Of a DNA stretch of 64,000 nucleotides, positions 26,533 to 35,552 are shown piece by piece. The DNA lies in the NCBI GenBank assembly GCA_026706985.1, contig JAPOXR010000074.1, positions 23,334-87,333 of the forward strand, in the 5' to 3' direction. Within the stretch, counting starts at the first letter, position 1. Each line of letters starts with the position of its first letter. Source of the stretch: Paracoccaceae bacterium. Lineage in GTDB: Bacteria; Pseudomonadota; Alphaproteobacteria; Rhodobacterales; Rhodobacteraceae. The translations under genes were made by a program, and so were the position numbers. The notes below the pieces were generated by a model. The model made no database searches. It was given only the letters and a program-made list of their open reading frames with translations, and was not told the origin of the DNA.

Positions 26533-27663
26533 TTGGCGCGATATGATTTTTACGTGTTGGAACGGCTGCTGATTCTGTTCCTTTTGCTGTCCGGGATTTT
26601 GATCGCGCTCAACTGGATCAATCTTACGATCCGGGGCTTTGCTGATCTCGTATCGGACGCGCAGGCCTTCTCAATTCTGTTGCGTTATGCCCTGTTCGCG
26701 CTTCCGAACTCGATCCTGAAAGCGCTTGCATTGGCGGCTTTCGCGGCATCGGTTTATGTCGCATACCGGATGTCCACTGACCGGGAAATGGCAGTGCTGC
26801 AGGCGTCCGGGGCCTCGCCGGCCAGACTTCTGCGCCCATTCCTTGCCTTCGGCGTTTTGGCCATGCTGTTAGCTTCGGTTCTGGTTCATAAAGCGGTTCC
26901 GGAGAGCAAGCGTGAAAATGCCCGGCTCCGAGTCGAGATTCAAACTGACGTCACTCAGATTCGGGTAAAGGCGGGAAGTTTTTTTTTCCCGTTGGACCGA
27001 ACGGCGGTGTTTGTCGGCGGTGTGGATGAGGACGGCGCTTTTCGTAATGTCTTCATCCATTATGCGAGAGATCGGGGCGATGAATTGACCTATTATGCCG
27101 ATACCGGGAGAATTCTCACGACTCTGGCCGGTCCTATTCTCGAATTGAGTGAGGGGAGCACCCACTTCTGGAACCCGGAGGTCAATTCCCTGGCTCAGGC
27201 GAATTACGAGTCGGCAAGGCTGAACCTTTCAAAATTCACTCAGGCGCTGACGACCTCACCGCCAACGACACGTCAGGAAACCACGGCCGGATTGCTGCGG
27301 CGCATGCATGACCCCGCAATGCAGGAAATCGGTGCGGATAGAGGTTTTCTAGTCGAGATCCAGCACCGCCTCGCACGTTCTTTTTCGGCAGCCCTGTTCC
27401 CGTTTATCGGCGCCGCCGCCATTGCCGCCGGCAGTGCCTCACGCGGCAGGCGGGTACTGGCGATCATCATATCGCTTGTTGTCGTGATTATCCTGCAGCT
27501 CATGATTGACCATTATTACAGTAAAGCCCGGAGCGGCGAAGCCTCAGCCTTCATGGTCCATCTTCCCCTGTTTCTTGGCCTCATTTTCCTGTCGGTCTCG
27601 ATTGTTGGAACCGGGGTCATGCCGCCCGGCCTGCGCCGTTGGTGGAACCACCGGACAGCATGA
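26533..27663 (+). CDS. lptF: LPS export ABC permease LptF
   Basis: One of two membrane subunits of LptB2FG, which pulls lipopolysaccharide from the inner membrane to the periplasmic bridge. The typical LptF opening RYDFYVLERLLILFLLLSGILIALNW follows a TTG at 26533 that has AAAGG nine bases upstream (376 residues). An ATG at 26476 giving 395 residues is possible. Six TM helices can be placed with a large periplasmic beta-jellyroll in the middle (about 130-260), and YRMSTDREMAVLQASGASPARLLRP forms the coupling region. The stop overlaps the lptG start (ATGA). First gene of the outer-membrane biogenesis operon. Confidence 0.92.
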   Translation: MARYDFYVLERLLILFLLLSGILIALNWINLTIRGFADLVSDAQAFSILLRYALFALPNSILKALALAAFAASVYVAYRMSTDREMAVLQASGASPARLLRPFLAFGVLAMLLASVLVHKAVPESKRENARLRVEIQTDVTQIRVKAGSFFFPLDRTAVFVGGVDEDGAFRNVFIHYARDRGDELTYYADTGRILTTLAGPILELSEGSTHFWNPEVNSLAQANYESARLNLSKFTQALTTSPPTTRQETTAGLLRRMHDPAMQEIGADRGFLVEIQHRLARSFSAALFPFIGAAAIAAGSASRGRRVLAIIISLVVVIILQLMIDHYYSKARSGEASAFMVHLPLFLGLIFLSVSIVGTGVMPPGLRRWWNHRTA

Positions 27664-28805
27664 CCTTCGCGCTTTATCTGACCCGCAGGTTTCTGCTCAC
27701 ACTCGGCATTGTATTCGGTTCTTTTCTGCTGCTGGTTTTCCTGTTTGAACTGGAATCGCATTTGTCCGGCTATTCCAGCTATGGAATCGACATTGTGGAT
27801 GCGATCGGGCTTTCGATGCTCAGTATGGTGCAGGAGGTCCGAATATTCGTGCCGATCACATTCGCATTGGCTTCGTTGTGGATGTCGGTGCGCTTGGGCG
27901 CGAGCAGCGAGATCACGGTTGTCCGCTCGGCCGGAACCCCTGGATACGGCGCATTGGCCGCACCCGTATTCGCTGCCATGTTCCTGGGAGTGCTGCTGGT
28001 AACATTAGTCAATCCCGCCGGTGCCATTCTGGCGAAAAGGCATGCCCAGATCGTCGGAAACATCACCGGAAACCAGGTGGAAGTCTATATTGAAAACAGC
28101 GGATATCTTTGGTTCCGTAAGGCTCTGGACGGGCAACAGACGATACTGCGCGCATCCAGCACCCACCAAGGGCAGTCATTTGAAGATGTGCATATCTTTG
28201 TGTTTGACTCGGAAGGAGCGCCCTTCCGACGCTACCATGCCGAGACCGCCGAGATTTTTGATACCGGGGATACCGGTTCGCCATTGCAGTCGGCCGACAC
28301 TGCCGATTGGCCGGAATTGTGCATTTACCGATTCAAATCATGGGAAATCCGCGATTCCGTTGAAAATCCGGAGGCCGACGCACAGACTGGGGAAATAACC
28401 TGCTTCGCCACCAATTTGACTGCCGCTCAGGTAAGGGAAAGCTTTGTTTCGCCAACGCTGATTCCGTTATGGCAACTACCACAGCAAATTCAACGCCTTG
28501 AGCTTTCCGGTTTTTCGGCGGTCGGCCACCAGGTGCAGTTTCATATGGAGCTGGCCAAGCCAATTCTGTTGGCGGCGATGGTTTTGATCGGCGGCGCGTT
28601 CACCCTGCGTCACACAAGGGCAATCAATCTCGCCGCCGCGATGCTTGCATCTGTGCTTTGCACTTTAGGCGCTATTTTTTTACAAGAGTTTGCGAGGATT
28701 TTAGCTGAGGTTGGCGCAATCTCGCCATTAATTTCAGCTTGGGTACCGCCTGCGGCAGCGATATTCATGGCTGTTGCGGTGGTCTCATATTTGGAAGGGA
28801 AGTAG
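27660..28805 (+). CDS. lptG: LPS export ABC permease LptG
   Basis: Partner of LptF. The 381-residue protein starts MTFALYLTRRFLLTLGIVFGSF, has SLWMSVRLGASSEITVVRSAGTPGY as the coupling segment, the periplasmic jellyroll with NSGYLWFRKALDGQQTILRASS (about 135-240), and C-terminal helices ILLAAMVLIGGAFTLRH and AAIFMAVAVVSYL. The ATG at 27660 overlaps the lptF stop by four bases and gives the family N-terminus; the frame from 27639 adds seven residues. The stop abuts the lptD TTG start. Confidence 0.94.
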   Translation: MTFALYLTRRFLLTLGIVFGSFLLLVFLFELESHLSGYSSYGIDIVDAIGLSMLSMVQEVRIFVPITFALASLWMSVRLGASSEITVVRSAGTPGYGALAAPVFAAMFLGVLLVTLVNPAGAILAKRHAQIVGNITGNQVEVYIENSGYLWFRKALDGQQTILRASSTHQGQSFEDVHIFVFDSEGAPFRRYHAETAEIFDTGDTGSPLQSADTADWPELCIYRFKSWEIRDSVENPEADAQTGEITCFATNLTAAQVRESFVSPTLIPLWQLPQQIQRLELSGFSAVGHQVQFHMELAKPILLAAMVLIGGAFTLRHTRAINLAAAMLASVLCTLGAIFLQEFARILAEVGAISPLISAWVPPAAAIFMAVAVVSYLEGK

Positions 28806-30923
28806 TTGCGAAAACTCGCCGTTGCGTTGTTGCTGCTGCTTTGCGCAAGCTGGGAATTGGCGGCGGAAAGCCGGGCCACGATCATTGCCGACAAGATCAC
28901 GCATGACCGGAGTTCGGGTGATTTATCCGCTACCGGCAATGTGCATGTGTATTATGACGGTCAGCTTCTTCAAGCCTCCCGACTGACGCATAGCGATGGA
29001 GTCCTGACGGCGGAAGGACCGTTGACACTGGCAGACGGCGAAATCCTGGTGGTGGTTGCGGATTATGCGGAACTGGATGAAGGGCTGCGCATCGGCATCC
29101 TGCGGGGTTTTGAACTTCTGCTCGATAACCAACTCAATATGACCGGCTCCAGCCTCGACGCCTGGGGTGAACGATATGTTTTGCTGCGTAACGTGATCGC
29201 CACAACCTGCAACACCTGCGAGGCGGGTGAGGTTCCGGTCTGGCATTTCCGTTCACGTGCGGTTGTCCATGACAAGCAGGAAAAACAAATCTATCTGCAG
29301 GATGCGGAGTTCGTGATCGGCGAACTCGGCCTGTTCACACTGCCGTGGGTTCGGTTGCCCGACCCGACGGTGGAACGGCAAAGCGGTGTGCTGTTTCCGA
29401 CCGTGAATTATTCAAAGTCGCGCGGATTGACCTTTGGTGTGCCCGTATATCTGACGCTCGGAAACCATGCCGATGTCACATTGACCCCGCATTACAACAG
29501 TAAATCAAAGCATTATCTTGGATTTGAACTGCGGCAGCGCTTCCGCCCGGGTTGGTTGGAATTGTATGGATCAGTGGCCAGGAGCCGGTCCGGAGAAGGG
29601 TTGCGCGGCCATGTCGGAATGGAAGGCGGCTGGGATCTCGGCCACGGCTTCAACCTCTTCTTCAGCGGCGAAAAGCCAAAAGATGATGATTACCTTGAGG
29701 AATACGGCATTTCTTCGGATGAAGAATTCCTCAATCAAATCCAGGTAACCCGCCGTGGCAGGAACAATTATTTTGAGGCGGAAACCAGATATGTCCGGAG
29801 ATTGCACGCAACTGAAGACGATGGCAAATTCGCGCACCGGATCCATCAGGTCTTTCTGCGTCACCGAATCCCTGTTCCCGGGATCGGTGGAATGGCTGGA
29901 TTGAATCTGCAGGGGCTTTCGTATCAGCGCAATTCCATCAGCAGCGGTTCGCCGGGCGATGTCGACAGATTGAGCGCCGAACTGGACTGGAACCGACGCA
30001 TGATCCTGTCCAACGGCACCGCTTTCAGCCTTACCACCGTGATTGCCGCCGATCGCTATTCGATCGACCGGGAAACGATCCACTCGGATGAGGAGGAACT
30101 CGTGCCCCGGGAGACGCGCGTGACCGGAGCGGTCGCAGCTGAATTCAGTTATCCGCTTATCCTGCACCGGGAGCGTTCACATGATCTCGTTGAACCATTT
30201 GTGCAGCTGGTTTGGTCACCTAAATATTCCGAAAAGGTGCCGGAGGCGGACAGTGTTTTCGTCGAATTCGATGAAACCAGCCTCCGGTCGCTGGACAGGA
30301 TCTCCGGCCGTGACCGGGTTGAGCAGGGGCTGCGTGTCAATGCCGGAATGAAATACACACGCGTCGTCGAAGATTCTTACCAGATGGAGTTGGTGTTCGG
30401 AAAAACATTCCACCGCCGGGACCTAGAGCAGTTTTCGGAGGAGAGCGGGTTGTCTGGGCGGCGATCGGACAATGTGGCAGCTGCCGATCTTCAGCTGGTA
30501 TCCGGCTTCGGGCTGTCGCAAAGCCTCGTCTTTGACGACAGTTTTGACATTCACAAGTCAACATCCGCAATGTCATATGAGAATGATGAAATTGCTTTAG
30601 GGTTGATTTATAGCAGGCTCGAAAAGGATGCGGCCGAAGGCATGGACGAGGATATCGATTCCGTGCTGGCCAATCTGGAGTTTGCCTTGGAACAAAATTG
30701 GAAACTGATCTCCGATCTGAAACTCGACCGCAAAACAAAGGGCGAAAATGCCGTTGGGTTGGGTTTGGGATATATCCGCGATTGTCTGGACTTCTCGGCC
30801 GGAGTTGAACGCAAGCTGAGCGGCCAAGGAAATTCTGGCGATAGAACAAAACTTTATCTCAACTTTGAACTCGGCGGACTGTCAGGCGCGGGACGCTCCG
30901 AACCTGCCGCCTGCTCGGGCTGA
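28806..30923 (+). CDS. lptD: LPS-assembly outer-membrane protein LptD
   Basis: Outer-membrane beta-barrel that inserts lipopolysaccharide into the outer leaflet. The 705-residue protein starts at a TTG directly after the lptG stop, with GGAAGG Shine-Dalgarno. It has a signal peptide (MRKLAVALLLLLCASWELAA), an OstA-like jellyroll (about 25-130, ADKITHDRSSGDLSATGNVHVYYDG), and the LptD barrel with GELGLFTLPWVRLPDPTVERQSGVLFPTVNYSKSRG-type motifs. The C-terminal strands include LIYSRLEKDAAEGMDEDID. Cysteines in TCNTCEAG and at the C-terminus could form the disulfide that matures LptD. Read in one operon with lptFG and surA. Confidence 0.94.
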   Translation: MRKLAVALLLLLCASWELAAESRATIIADKITHDRSSGDLSATGNVHVYYDGQLLQASRLTHSDGVLTAEGPLTLADGEILVVVADYAELDEGLRIGILRGFELLLDNQLNMTGSSLDAWGERYVLLRNVIATTCNTCEAGEVPVWHFRSRAVVHDKQEKQIYLQDAEFVIGELGLFTLPWVRLPDPTVERQSGVLFPTVNYSKSRGLTFGVPVYLTLGNHADVTLTPHYNSKSKHYLGFELRQRFRPGWLELYGSVARSRSGEGLRGHVGMEGGWDLGHGFNLFFSGEKPKDDDYLEEYGISSDEEFLNQIQVTRRGRNNYFEAETRYVRRLHATEDDGKFAHRIHQVFLRHRIPVPGIGGMAGLNLQGLSYQRNSISSGSPGDVDRLSAELDWNRRMILSNGTAFSLTTVIAADRYSIDRETIHSDEEELVPRETRVTGAVAAEFSYPLILHRERSHDLVEPFVQLVWSPKYSEKVPEADSVFVEFDETSLRSLDRISGRDRVEQGLRVNAGMKYTRVVEDSYQMELVFGKTFHRRDLEQFSEESGLSGRRSDNVAAADLQLVSGFGLSQSLVFDDSFDIHKSTSAMSYENDEIALGLIYSRLEKDAAEGMDEDIDSVLANLEFALEQNWKLISDLKLDRKTKGENAVGLGLGYIRDCLDFSAGVERKLSGQGNSGDRTKLYLNFELGGLSGAGRSEPAACSG

Positions 30924-30940
30924 AAGCACTGGAACAGAAA

Positions 30941-32155
30941 ATGATCGCTCGGATAGGTTTCGCCTGCATGTTGATTTGCCTCACCGCAATCGGTGCGCAT
31001 GCGATCGACGACCCATTCAAAACCGCTATTTCGGTGAATGGAATCAATATCAGTAATTTTGATCTGGAGCAGCGCAGAAAGTTCCTGCGAGCCATCAATG
31101 CCGGCGGCGACATCGCTACCCTGGCAGAAGAAGCCTTGATTTCGGAACAGCTGTATATTCAGGAGGCTGATCGTCTCGGATTGGAGGTCACTGACGCGGA
31201 CATTCAGGATGGAATCACTGAATATGCCGCCCGCTCAAATCTGAGCGGGGACAAATTTCTGCGCCAACTGGCAGCAAGGGGGGTTGCTGAAGGTCACTTC
31301 ATTGGCTTTATCCGGGCCGGGACTGCTTGGCGGAAAGTTATCGCGGCGCTGCATCGGAGCGATGCCGGGCAGATCGGAATCGATGATGTGGAACGATCGG
31401 TTGCGTTTCACCAGCCACAACAGACGCGGCTTCTCGTGCGTTTGTCGGAAATCGCTTTGTCTCTGCATCCGGGCGCAGAGGAACGCAGCCGGGAAATCGC
31501 ATTTCAGATTCATCAAACCATTCATTCGGCGGCTGAATTCGCCGACACTGCCCGCTCGCTGTCAATTGCCGGCAGTAAAGAGGATAGCGGCAATATCGGC
31601 TGGGTTCCCATCGACAACCTGCCGCCAGAGGTTCGGGAAGCCGTGAGTTCGGTTCCGGCGGGACAAACCACCCGACCGGTCGAAACCCAGGGCGTGGTTT
31701 TCGTATTCTTCAAGCACGAATTACGCGAGGAAACCCACGGACAGCCGCAGGTATCCGTTGAATATGCGATTTTGCGGATTGCCGATAACGACAGCGGCGC
31801 GGCACTCGACCAGGCACGTCGGATCATGGCCAGATCCGATACCTGCAGCGATTTCCGTGCTGCCGGGCGTGCCTTTCCACGCGGATCATACAGGGTTAAT
31901 TCGATTCGGACAGGAGACGAAGGCAACGCCTATTCAGAAGAGCTGGAAAAGCTGGATCGCGGCGAGTTCTCGATCATTCCCATTGCCGGTTCAAAAGCCG
32001 TGGAATTGCTCATGTTATGTGACCGCAGGGTAAAGATTCATGGTGACCGGCGTTCGGCGGTGCTGAACCAGTCGCGCAGCCAGCGGTTGGAAGAATATTC
32101 CCGTGTCCTTCTCGGCGATTTGAGGGCGTCCGCCATCATTTCCAGGTCGGAATGA
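30941..32155 (+). CDS. surA: Periplasmic chaperone/peptidyl-prolyl isomerase SurA
   Basis: Escorts unfolded outer-membrane proteins such as LptD across the periplasm. The 404-residue protein has a signal peptide (MIARIGFACMLICLTAIGAHA), a SurA N-terminal domain (about 25-160) with VNGINISNFDLEQRRKF and EEALISEQLYIQEADRLGLEVTDADI, and one clear parvulin-type domain (about 165-265) with SKEDSGNIGWVPIDNLPPEVREAV. A second PPIase-like part towards the C-terminus is degenerate. Placed between lptD and pdxA as in many proteobacteria. Its stop overlaps pdxA by four bases. Confidence 0.92.
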   Translation: MIARIGFACMLICLTAIGAHAIDDPFKTAISVNGINISNFDLEQRRKFLRAINAGGDIATLAEEALISEQLYIQEADRLGLEVTDADIQDGITEYAARSNLSGDKFLRQLAARGVAEGHFIGFIRAGTAWRKVIAALHRSDAGQIGIDDVERSVAFHQPQQTRLLVRLSEIALSLHPGAEERSREIAFQIHQTIHSAAEFADTARSLSIAGSKEDSGNIGWVPIDNLPPEVREAVSSVPAGQTTRPVETQGVVFVFFKHELREETHGQPQVSVEYAILRIADNDSGAALDQARRIMARSDTCSDFRAAGRAFPRGSYRVNSIRTGDEGNAYSEELEKLDRGEFSIIPIAGSKAVELLMLCDRRVKIHGDRRSAVLNQSRSQRLEEYSRVLLGDLRASAIISRSE

Positions 32156-33138
32156 AGCTGCCAATCGCTCTCACAGCAGGAGAGCCGTCAGGAATCGGAC
32201 CGGAGATCACGCTTGAAGCCTGGCATCAGCTGCATCGTGAGCTTGTTTTCTTTGTGATTGCCGACCGAAGGCAATTCCCGGCGGCCGACGGAAACCCGCG
32301 GATTTGCGAGATCGCGGAACCGGATCAAGCAGCGGCGGCCATGCGGCACGGCCTGCCTTTGCTGCATCTGCCTTTTCCAATGATATCACCGGCGGGCCGT
32401 CCCGATTCAGTGAATGCACCTTCCATCCTCGCATGTATTGAACTGGCAGTCGAATTCGCGCTCAAGGGGCGGGTTTCCGCCATCTGCACCAATCCGGTCA
32501 GCAAGTTTCAGCTAAAAAGGGGAGCCGGGTTTGATTTCCCCGGGCAAACCGAATTTCTGGCGTCCCTGTGCAAGGTCAGGCATGCCGTGATGCTATTGGC
32601 CGGAAACGAGCTGCGCGTCGTGCCGGTGACCACACATGTTCCGCTGTCCGAGGTACCGGCAGTTCTGACGCAGCGCCTGATCACCGAAAGCGCGGAAATC
32701 CTGCATGCCGCACTGGTAGCCGATTTTGGCATCGACTCGCCGAGAATTGCCGTCGCCGGCCTCAATCCACATGCCGGCGAAAGCGGCAGTTTCGGCACTG
32801 AGGAACAGGAGCTGATCATGCCGGCGCTGCAGCAACTCCGCTTGTCCGGCATGAATGTTGCGGGACCTTATTCGGCCGATAGCATGTTCCACACGAAAGC
32901 CCGCGCCGCTTATGACGCGGCCCTGTGCATGTATCATGACCAGGCTCTTATTCCGTTGAAAACACTGGTTTTTTATGGGTCTGTCAATGTCACTCTCGGC
33001 ATACCGTTGATCCGGACATCGCCCGATCACGGCACCGGTTTCGATATTGCCGGAAAGGGTGTGGCCCGTGCCGACAGTCTCATCAGCGCATTGCGCCTTG
33101 CCGCCGGGATCGCGTCCAGACATGGCGTATCGGCTTGA
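32152..33138 (+). CDS. pdxA: 4-hydroxythreonine-4-phosphate dehydrogenase
   Basis: NAD-dependent oxidation in the DXP-dependent route to vitamin B6. The 328-residue protein starts LPIALTAGEPSGIGPEI, has KFQLKRGAGFDFPGQTEFLA, the metal-binding region VTTHVPLSEVP, VAGLNPHAGESGSFGTEE, and CMYHDQALIPLKTL near the C-terminus, all hallmarks of PdxA. Embedded in the lpt-surA-pdxA-rsmA run with four-base overlaps on both sides. Together with pdxH at 11 kb it shows a route to pyridoxal phosphate. Confidence 0.96.
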   Translation: MKLPIALTAGEPSGIGPEITLEAWHQLHRELVFFVIADRRQFPAADGNPRICEIAEPDQAAAAMRHGLPLLHLPFPMISPAGRPDSVNAPSILACIELAVEFALKGRVSAICTNPVSKFQLKRGAGFDFPGQTEFLASLCKVRHAVMLLAGNELRVVPVTTHVPLSEVPAVLTQRLITESAEILHAALVADFGIDSPRIAVAGLNPHAGESGSFGTEEQELIMPALQQLRLSGMNVAGPYSADSMFHTKARAAYDAALCMYHDQALIPLKTLVFYGSVNVTLGIPLIRTSPDHGTGFDIAGKGVARADSLISALRLAAGIASRHGVSA

Positions 33139-33983
33139 CCGATCTGTCAAACCTGCCACCGCTGCGCGAGGTCATCGCCAGGCATAAGCTGTCCGCCAAC
33201 CGGCGGCTGGGGCAGAACTTCCTGTTCGACTCCAACATCACCCGGAAGATCGCCCGCTCGGCGGCGCCTCTTGAGGGCCGTGATATTCTGGAAGTCGGCC
33301 CGGGCCCCGGCGGCTTGACCCGCAGCCTGATTGAAGCCGGTGCCGGCCGCATCCTTGCAGTTGAAAAGGATGCCAGATTTCTTGCCCCGCTGCAGGAGAT
33401 TGCCGCCATCGCCCCGAATCTGGATATCCGGATCGGCGACGCAATGACATTTGAAGGGCAGCGGTATTTTTCCTCCCCGGCGGCGATCATTTCCAACCTG
33501 CCATTCAATTTGGCAACGGCGCTGCTGGTCCGATGGCTTGAATCACCGATTTGGCCACCCTTTTGGGACAGCATGACACTCATGTTTCAACGCGAAACCG
33601 CGGAACGGATCGTGGCCGGGCCGGGATCAAAAGCGTACGGGCGGTTATCGATATTGGCGCAATGGCGCAGCCGCGCGGATTTGCTGTTCCGGGTTCCGGC
33701 CTCGGCCTTCGTCCCGAAACCGCGGGTTGACGCAGCTGTCATCAGCATCCGCCCCTGTCCACAGCCCGAAAACATGCCAAGCTTGGAGATTCTCAGCCGG
33801 GTCACCGGCGCGGCATTTGGTCAAAGGCGGAAAATGCTGGCAACCAGCCTTTCCCGGTTACACCCGGAAATCCTGTCTTTAATCCATGCCGCCGACATCG
33901 ATCCAAGGACAAGACCGGAGAAAGTCGGGGTCAGGAATTTCTGCAGATTGGCCCGGCTAATCGCCGAAACCGACATACATTGA
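33135..33983 (+). CDS. rsmA: 16S rRNA dimethyladenosine transferase
   Basis: Dimethylates two adjacent adenines in the 3' hairpin of 16S rRNA late in 30S assembly. The 282-residue protein starts at a TTG that overlaps the pdxA stop. It has the KsgA pattern LGQNFLFDSNITRKI, the SAM motif DILEVGPGPGGLTRSLIEAG, and the catalytic motif ISNLPFNLATALLVRWL (NLPF). The C-terminal domain includes FGQRRKMLATSL. Last gene of the operon. Confidence 0.95.
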   Translation: MTDLSNLPPLREVIARHKLSANRRLGQNFLFDSNITRKIARSAAPLEGRDILEVGPGPGGLTRSLIEAGAGRILAVEKDARFLAPLQEIAAIAPNLDIRIGDAMTFEGQRYFSSPAAIISNLPFNLATALLVRWLESPIWPPFWDSMTLMFQRETAERIVAGPGSKAYGRLSILAQWRSRADLLFRVPASAFVPKPRVDAAVISIRPCPQPENMPSLEILSRVTGAAFGQRRKMLATSLSRLHPEILSLIHAADIDPRTRPEKVGVRNFCRLARLIAETDIH

Positions 33984-33986
33984 GCC

Positions 33987-34421
33987 CTAAATCGGCAGCG
34001 TCTCGCCCGTTCTCACATCCGGCTGCACGGCACCGGGCTCACTCACCCGAACCGATTCCGCATCGGTTTGGTTCGCCGAACCATTAACGCTCACCGGGGC
34101 ATCTGATGTCTGCGGGCGGGCAGTCTGCTCCTGCCTCTGTTCGGACTTGGAATCCTGCTGTAACCGCCTCGATTCCGCTTCCTGCGCATCGGCTAAAAGA
34201 CGAATATAGTGCTCGGCATGCTGGGAATAATTCTCTGACAATACATGGTCACCGGCCAACTGCGCGTCCCTCGCATGCGCCTGGTATTTCTCAACAATCT
34301 GTTGCGGATTGCCCCGCACCTTGTTTTCCGGCCCCGAACTCTCAAAAACCCGGTTGATGACGCTGCCGCCGGACCTCCGTCCACCCTTTGAGCGCGGGCG
34401 CGCCCGGTTGAATTGTCTCAT
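33987..34421 (-). CDS. DUF4167 domain protein
   Basis: A 144-residue alphaproteobacterial protein of unknown function. The N-terminus is very basic (MRQFNRARPRSKGGRRSGG) and followed by the conserved helical DUF4167 block VFESSGPENKVRGNPQQIVEKYQAHARDAQLAGDHVLSENYSQHAEHY, here paraphrased by its segments ENKVRGNPQQI and SENYSQHAEHYIRLL. The rest is low complexity, rich in Gln, Ser and Glu. The basic lead suggests RNA or DNA contact. It converges on rsmA with only three bases between the stops, and follows prmC on its own strand as is usual. Confidence 0.85.
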   Translation of the reverse strand: MRQFNRARPRSKGGRRSGGSVINRVFESSGPENKVRGNPQQIVEKYQAHARDAQLAGDHVLSENYSQHAEHYIRLLADAQEAESRRLQQDSKSEQRQEQTARPQTSDAPVSVNGSANQTDAESVRVSEPGAVQPDVRTGETLPI

Positions 34422-34730
34422 TGTGAATAAAGCCTTTCAGTTCCCGCTTTTGGCTGCTGAAACTTCTTCCGAAGAAAACCTCTTCCCAAGAGTGGTTTTT
34501 TCCGGTTTGCCAGTAGAGTTGGTTGGCGCTTGCTTTGTTCTCCCTTGGCAGACAGCCCGCAGCTTTGGAGCGCCAAGCCAACCGGAACACGCTGTGGTCA
34601 GCCGTCTGCGTGGTTTTACAAATAGTGATTCGTCTCTGGGTTCAAGAAAATCATCGAACAAATCAATTATATGCGGATTTGTTGCATTTATTCAACTTCG
34701 AGCCGTGCCCGAAATCGTTGAGATATCCCC
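34422..34730. other. Intergenic region with an imperfect inverted repeat
   Basis: 309 bases between the prmC stop and DUF4167 start, both read leftward, so it should hold the DUF4167 promoter. It is poorer in GC than the genes around it. Inside, 34518-34530 and 34569-34582 are near-perfect complements (13 of 14 positions, one bulge) with a 38-base loop. A second pair, TCCGGTT (34501-34507) and AACCGGA (34580-34586), overlaps the right arm, so the two pairings compete. No convincing protein gene is seen. Confidence 0.5.
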
Positions 34731-35549
34731 TTAGGCCAGGGAAAACAGCAAAATCCGTTCCCGCCCATCGAGATCACGGACCGTTTCCCTGAATTCAAGC
34801 TTCTCATGCAAACAGATCTCCATAACCCTGTTCCGTTGCCCGGGTCCGATTTCCAGATAGAGAATTCCGTTACCGGTCAGGCAGCGTGCCGCCACTGAAG
34901 CAATCTCCGGATAGGCGCAAAATCCGTCACGCATTAATGTCAGTGCGGATACGGGTTCCCAATCACGGATTTCAGGTGGCAACTGCAAATACTCCGCCTT
35001 TGACACATAGGGGGGGTTGGCCAGAATCGCATCGAACTTGTAGCTGGTGGTGGAATTCCAGTCGTCGGCCACAAACCGGGCCCGGTCGCCGGTCAGAATC
35101 CGGTCGGCATTTTGTCGTGCAATCCGTAGTGCCGGGCGGCTGATGTCAATCCCGAGGCCAACGGAATTCGGGCAGGCCGCCAAAACCGAGATCAACAGGC
35201 AACCGTTCCCGGTTCCGAGATCCAGTATTGTCGAGGGGCTTTGGTCGATTGCTGCACGGACAAGTGCTTCTGAATCGGGGCGCGGATCAAGAACATGGGA
35301 ATTTACCGTGAACTCATGCTCATGGAAAAGCCGCTTGCCGATAATCTGCGCCACCGGTTGACGGCGCTCACGCTGTTTCACGAAGTTCTCAAATGTAACC
35401 GCACTTCCTTCCTCAAGTCGGTCGCCCGGGACCGGCATCCGCCCTGGAACCGCATGAAGGAGCAGTCGCCATGAATCACCAACGGCATCCTCGACGCCGG
35501 CAGACCGCAAGCGAAGAGTGGCATTTTCGACTGCCTCAGCGACCCGCAT
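34731..35549 (-). CDS. prmC: Release factor glutamine methyltransferase
   Basis: Methylates the glutamine of the GGQ motif in release factors. The 272-residue protein has an N-terminal helical substrate domain, YS-type linker QPVAQIIGKRLFHEHEF, the SAM motif ILDLGTGNGCLLISVL (about 108-122) and the catalytic ANPPYV (about 181-186). Located three bases after prfA, whose product is its substrate; this pairing is conserved across bacteria. Confidence 0.95.
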   Translation of the reverse strand: MRVAEAVENATLRLRSAGVEDAVGDSWRLLLHAVPGRMPVPGDRLEEGSAVTFENFVKQRERRQPVAQIIGKRLFHEHEFTVNSHVLDPRPDSEALVRAAIDQSPSTILDLGTGNGCLLISVLAACPNSVGLGIDISRPALRIARQNADRILTGDRARFVADDWNSTTSYKFDAILANPPYVSKAEYLQLPPEIRDWEPVSALTLMRDGFCAYPEIASVAARCLTGNGILYLEIGPGQRNRVMEICLHEKLEFRETVRDLDGRERILLFSLA

Positions 35550-35552
35550 GGC

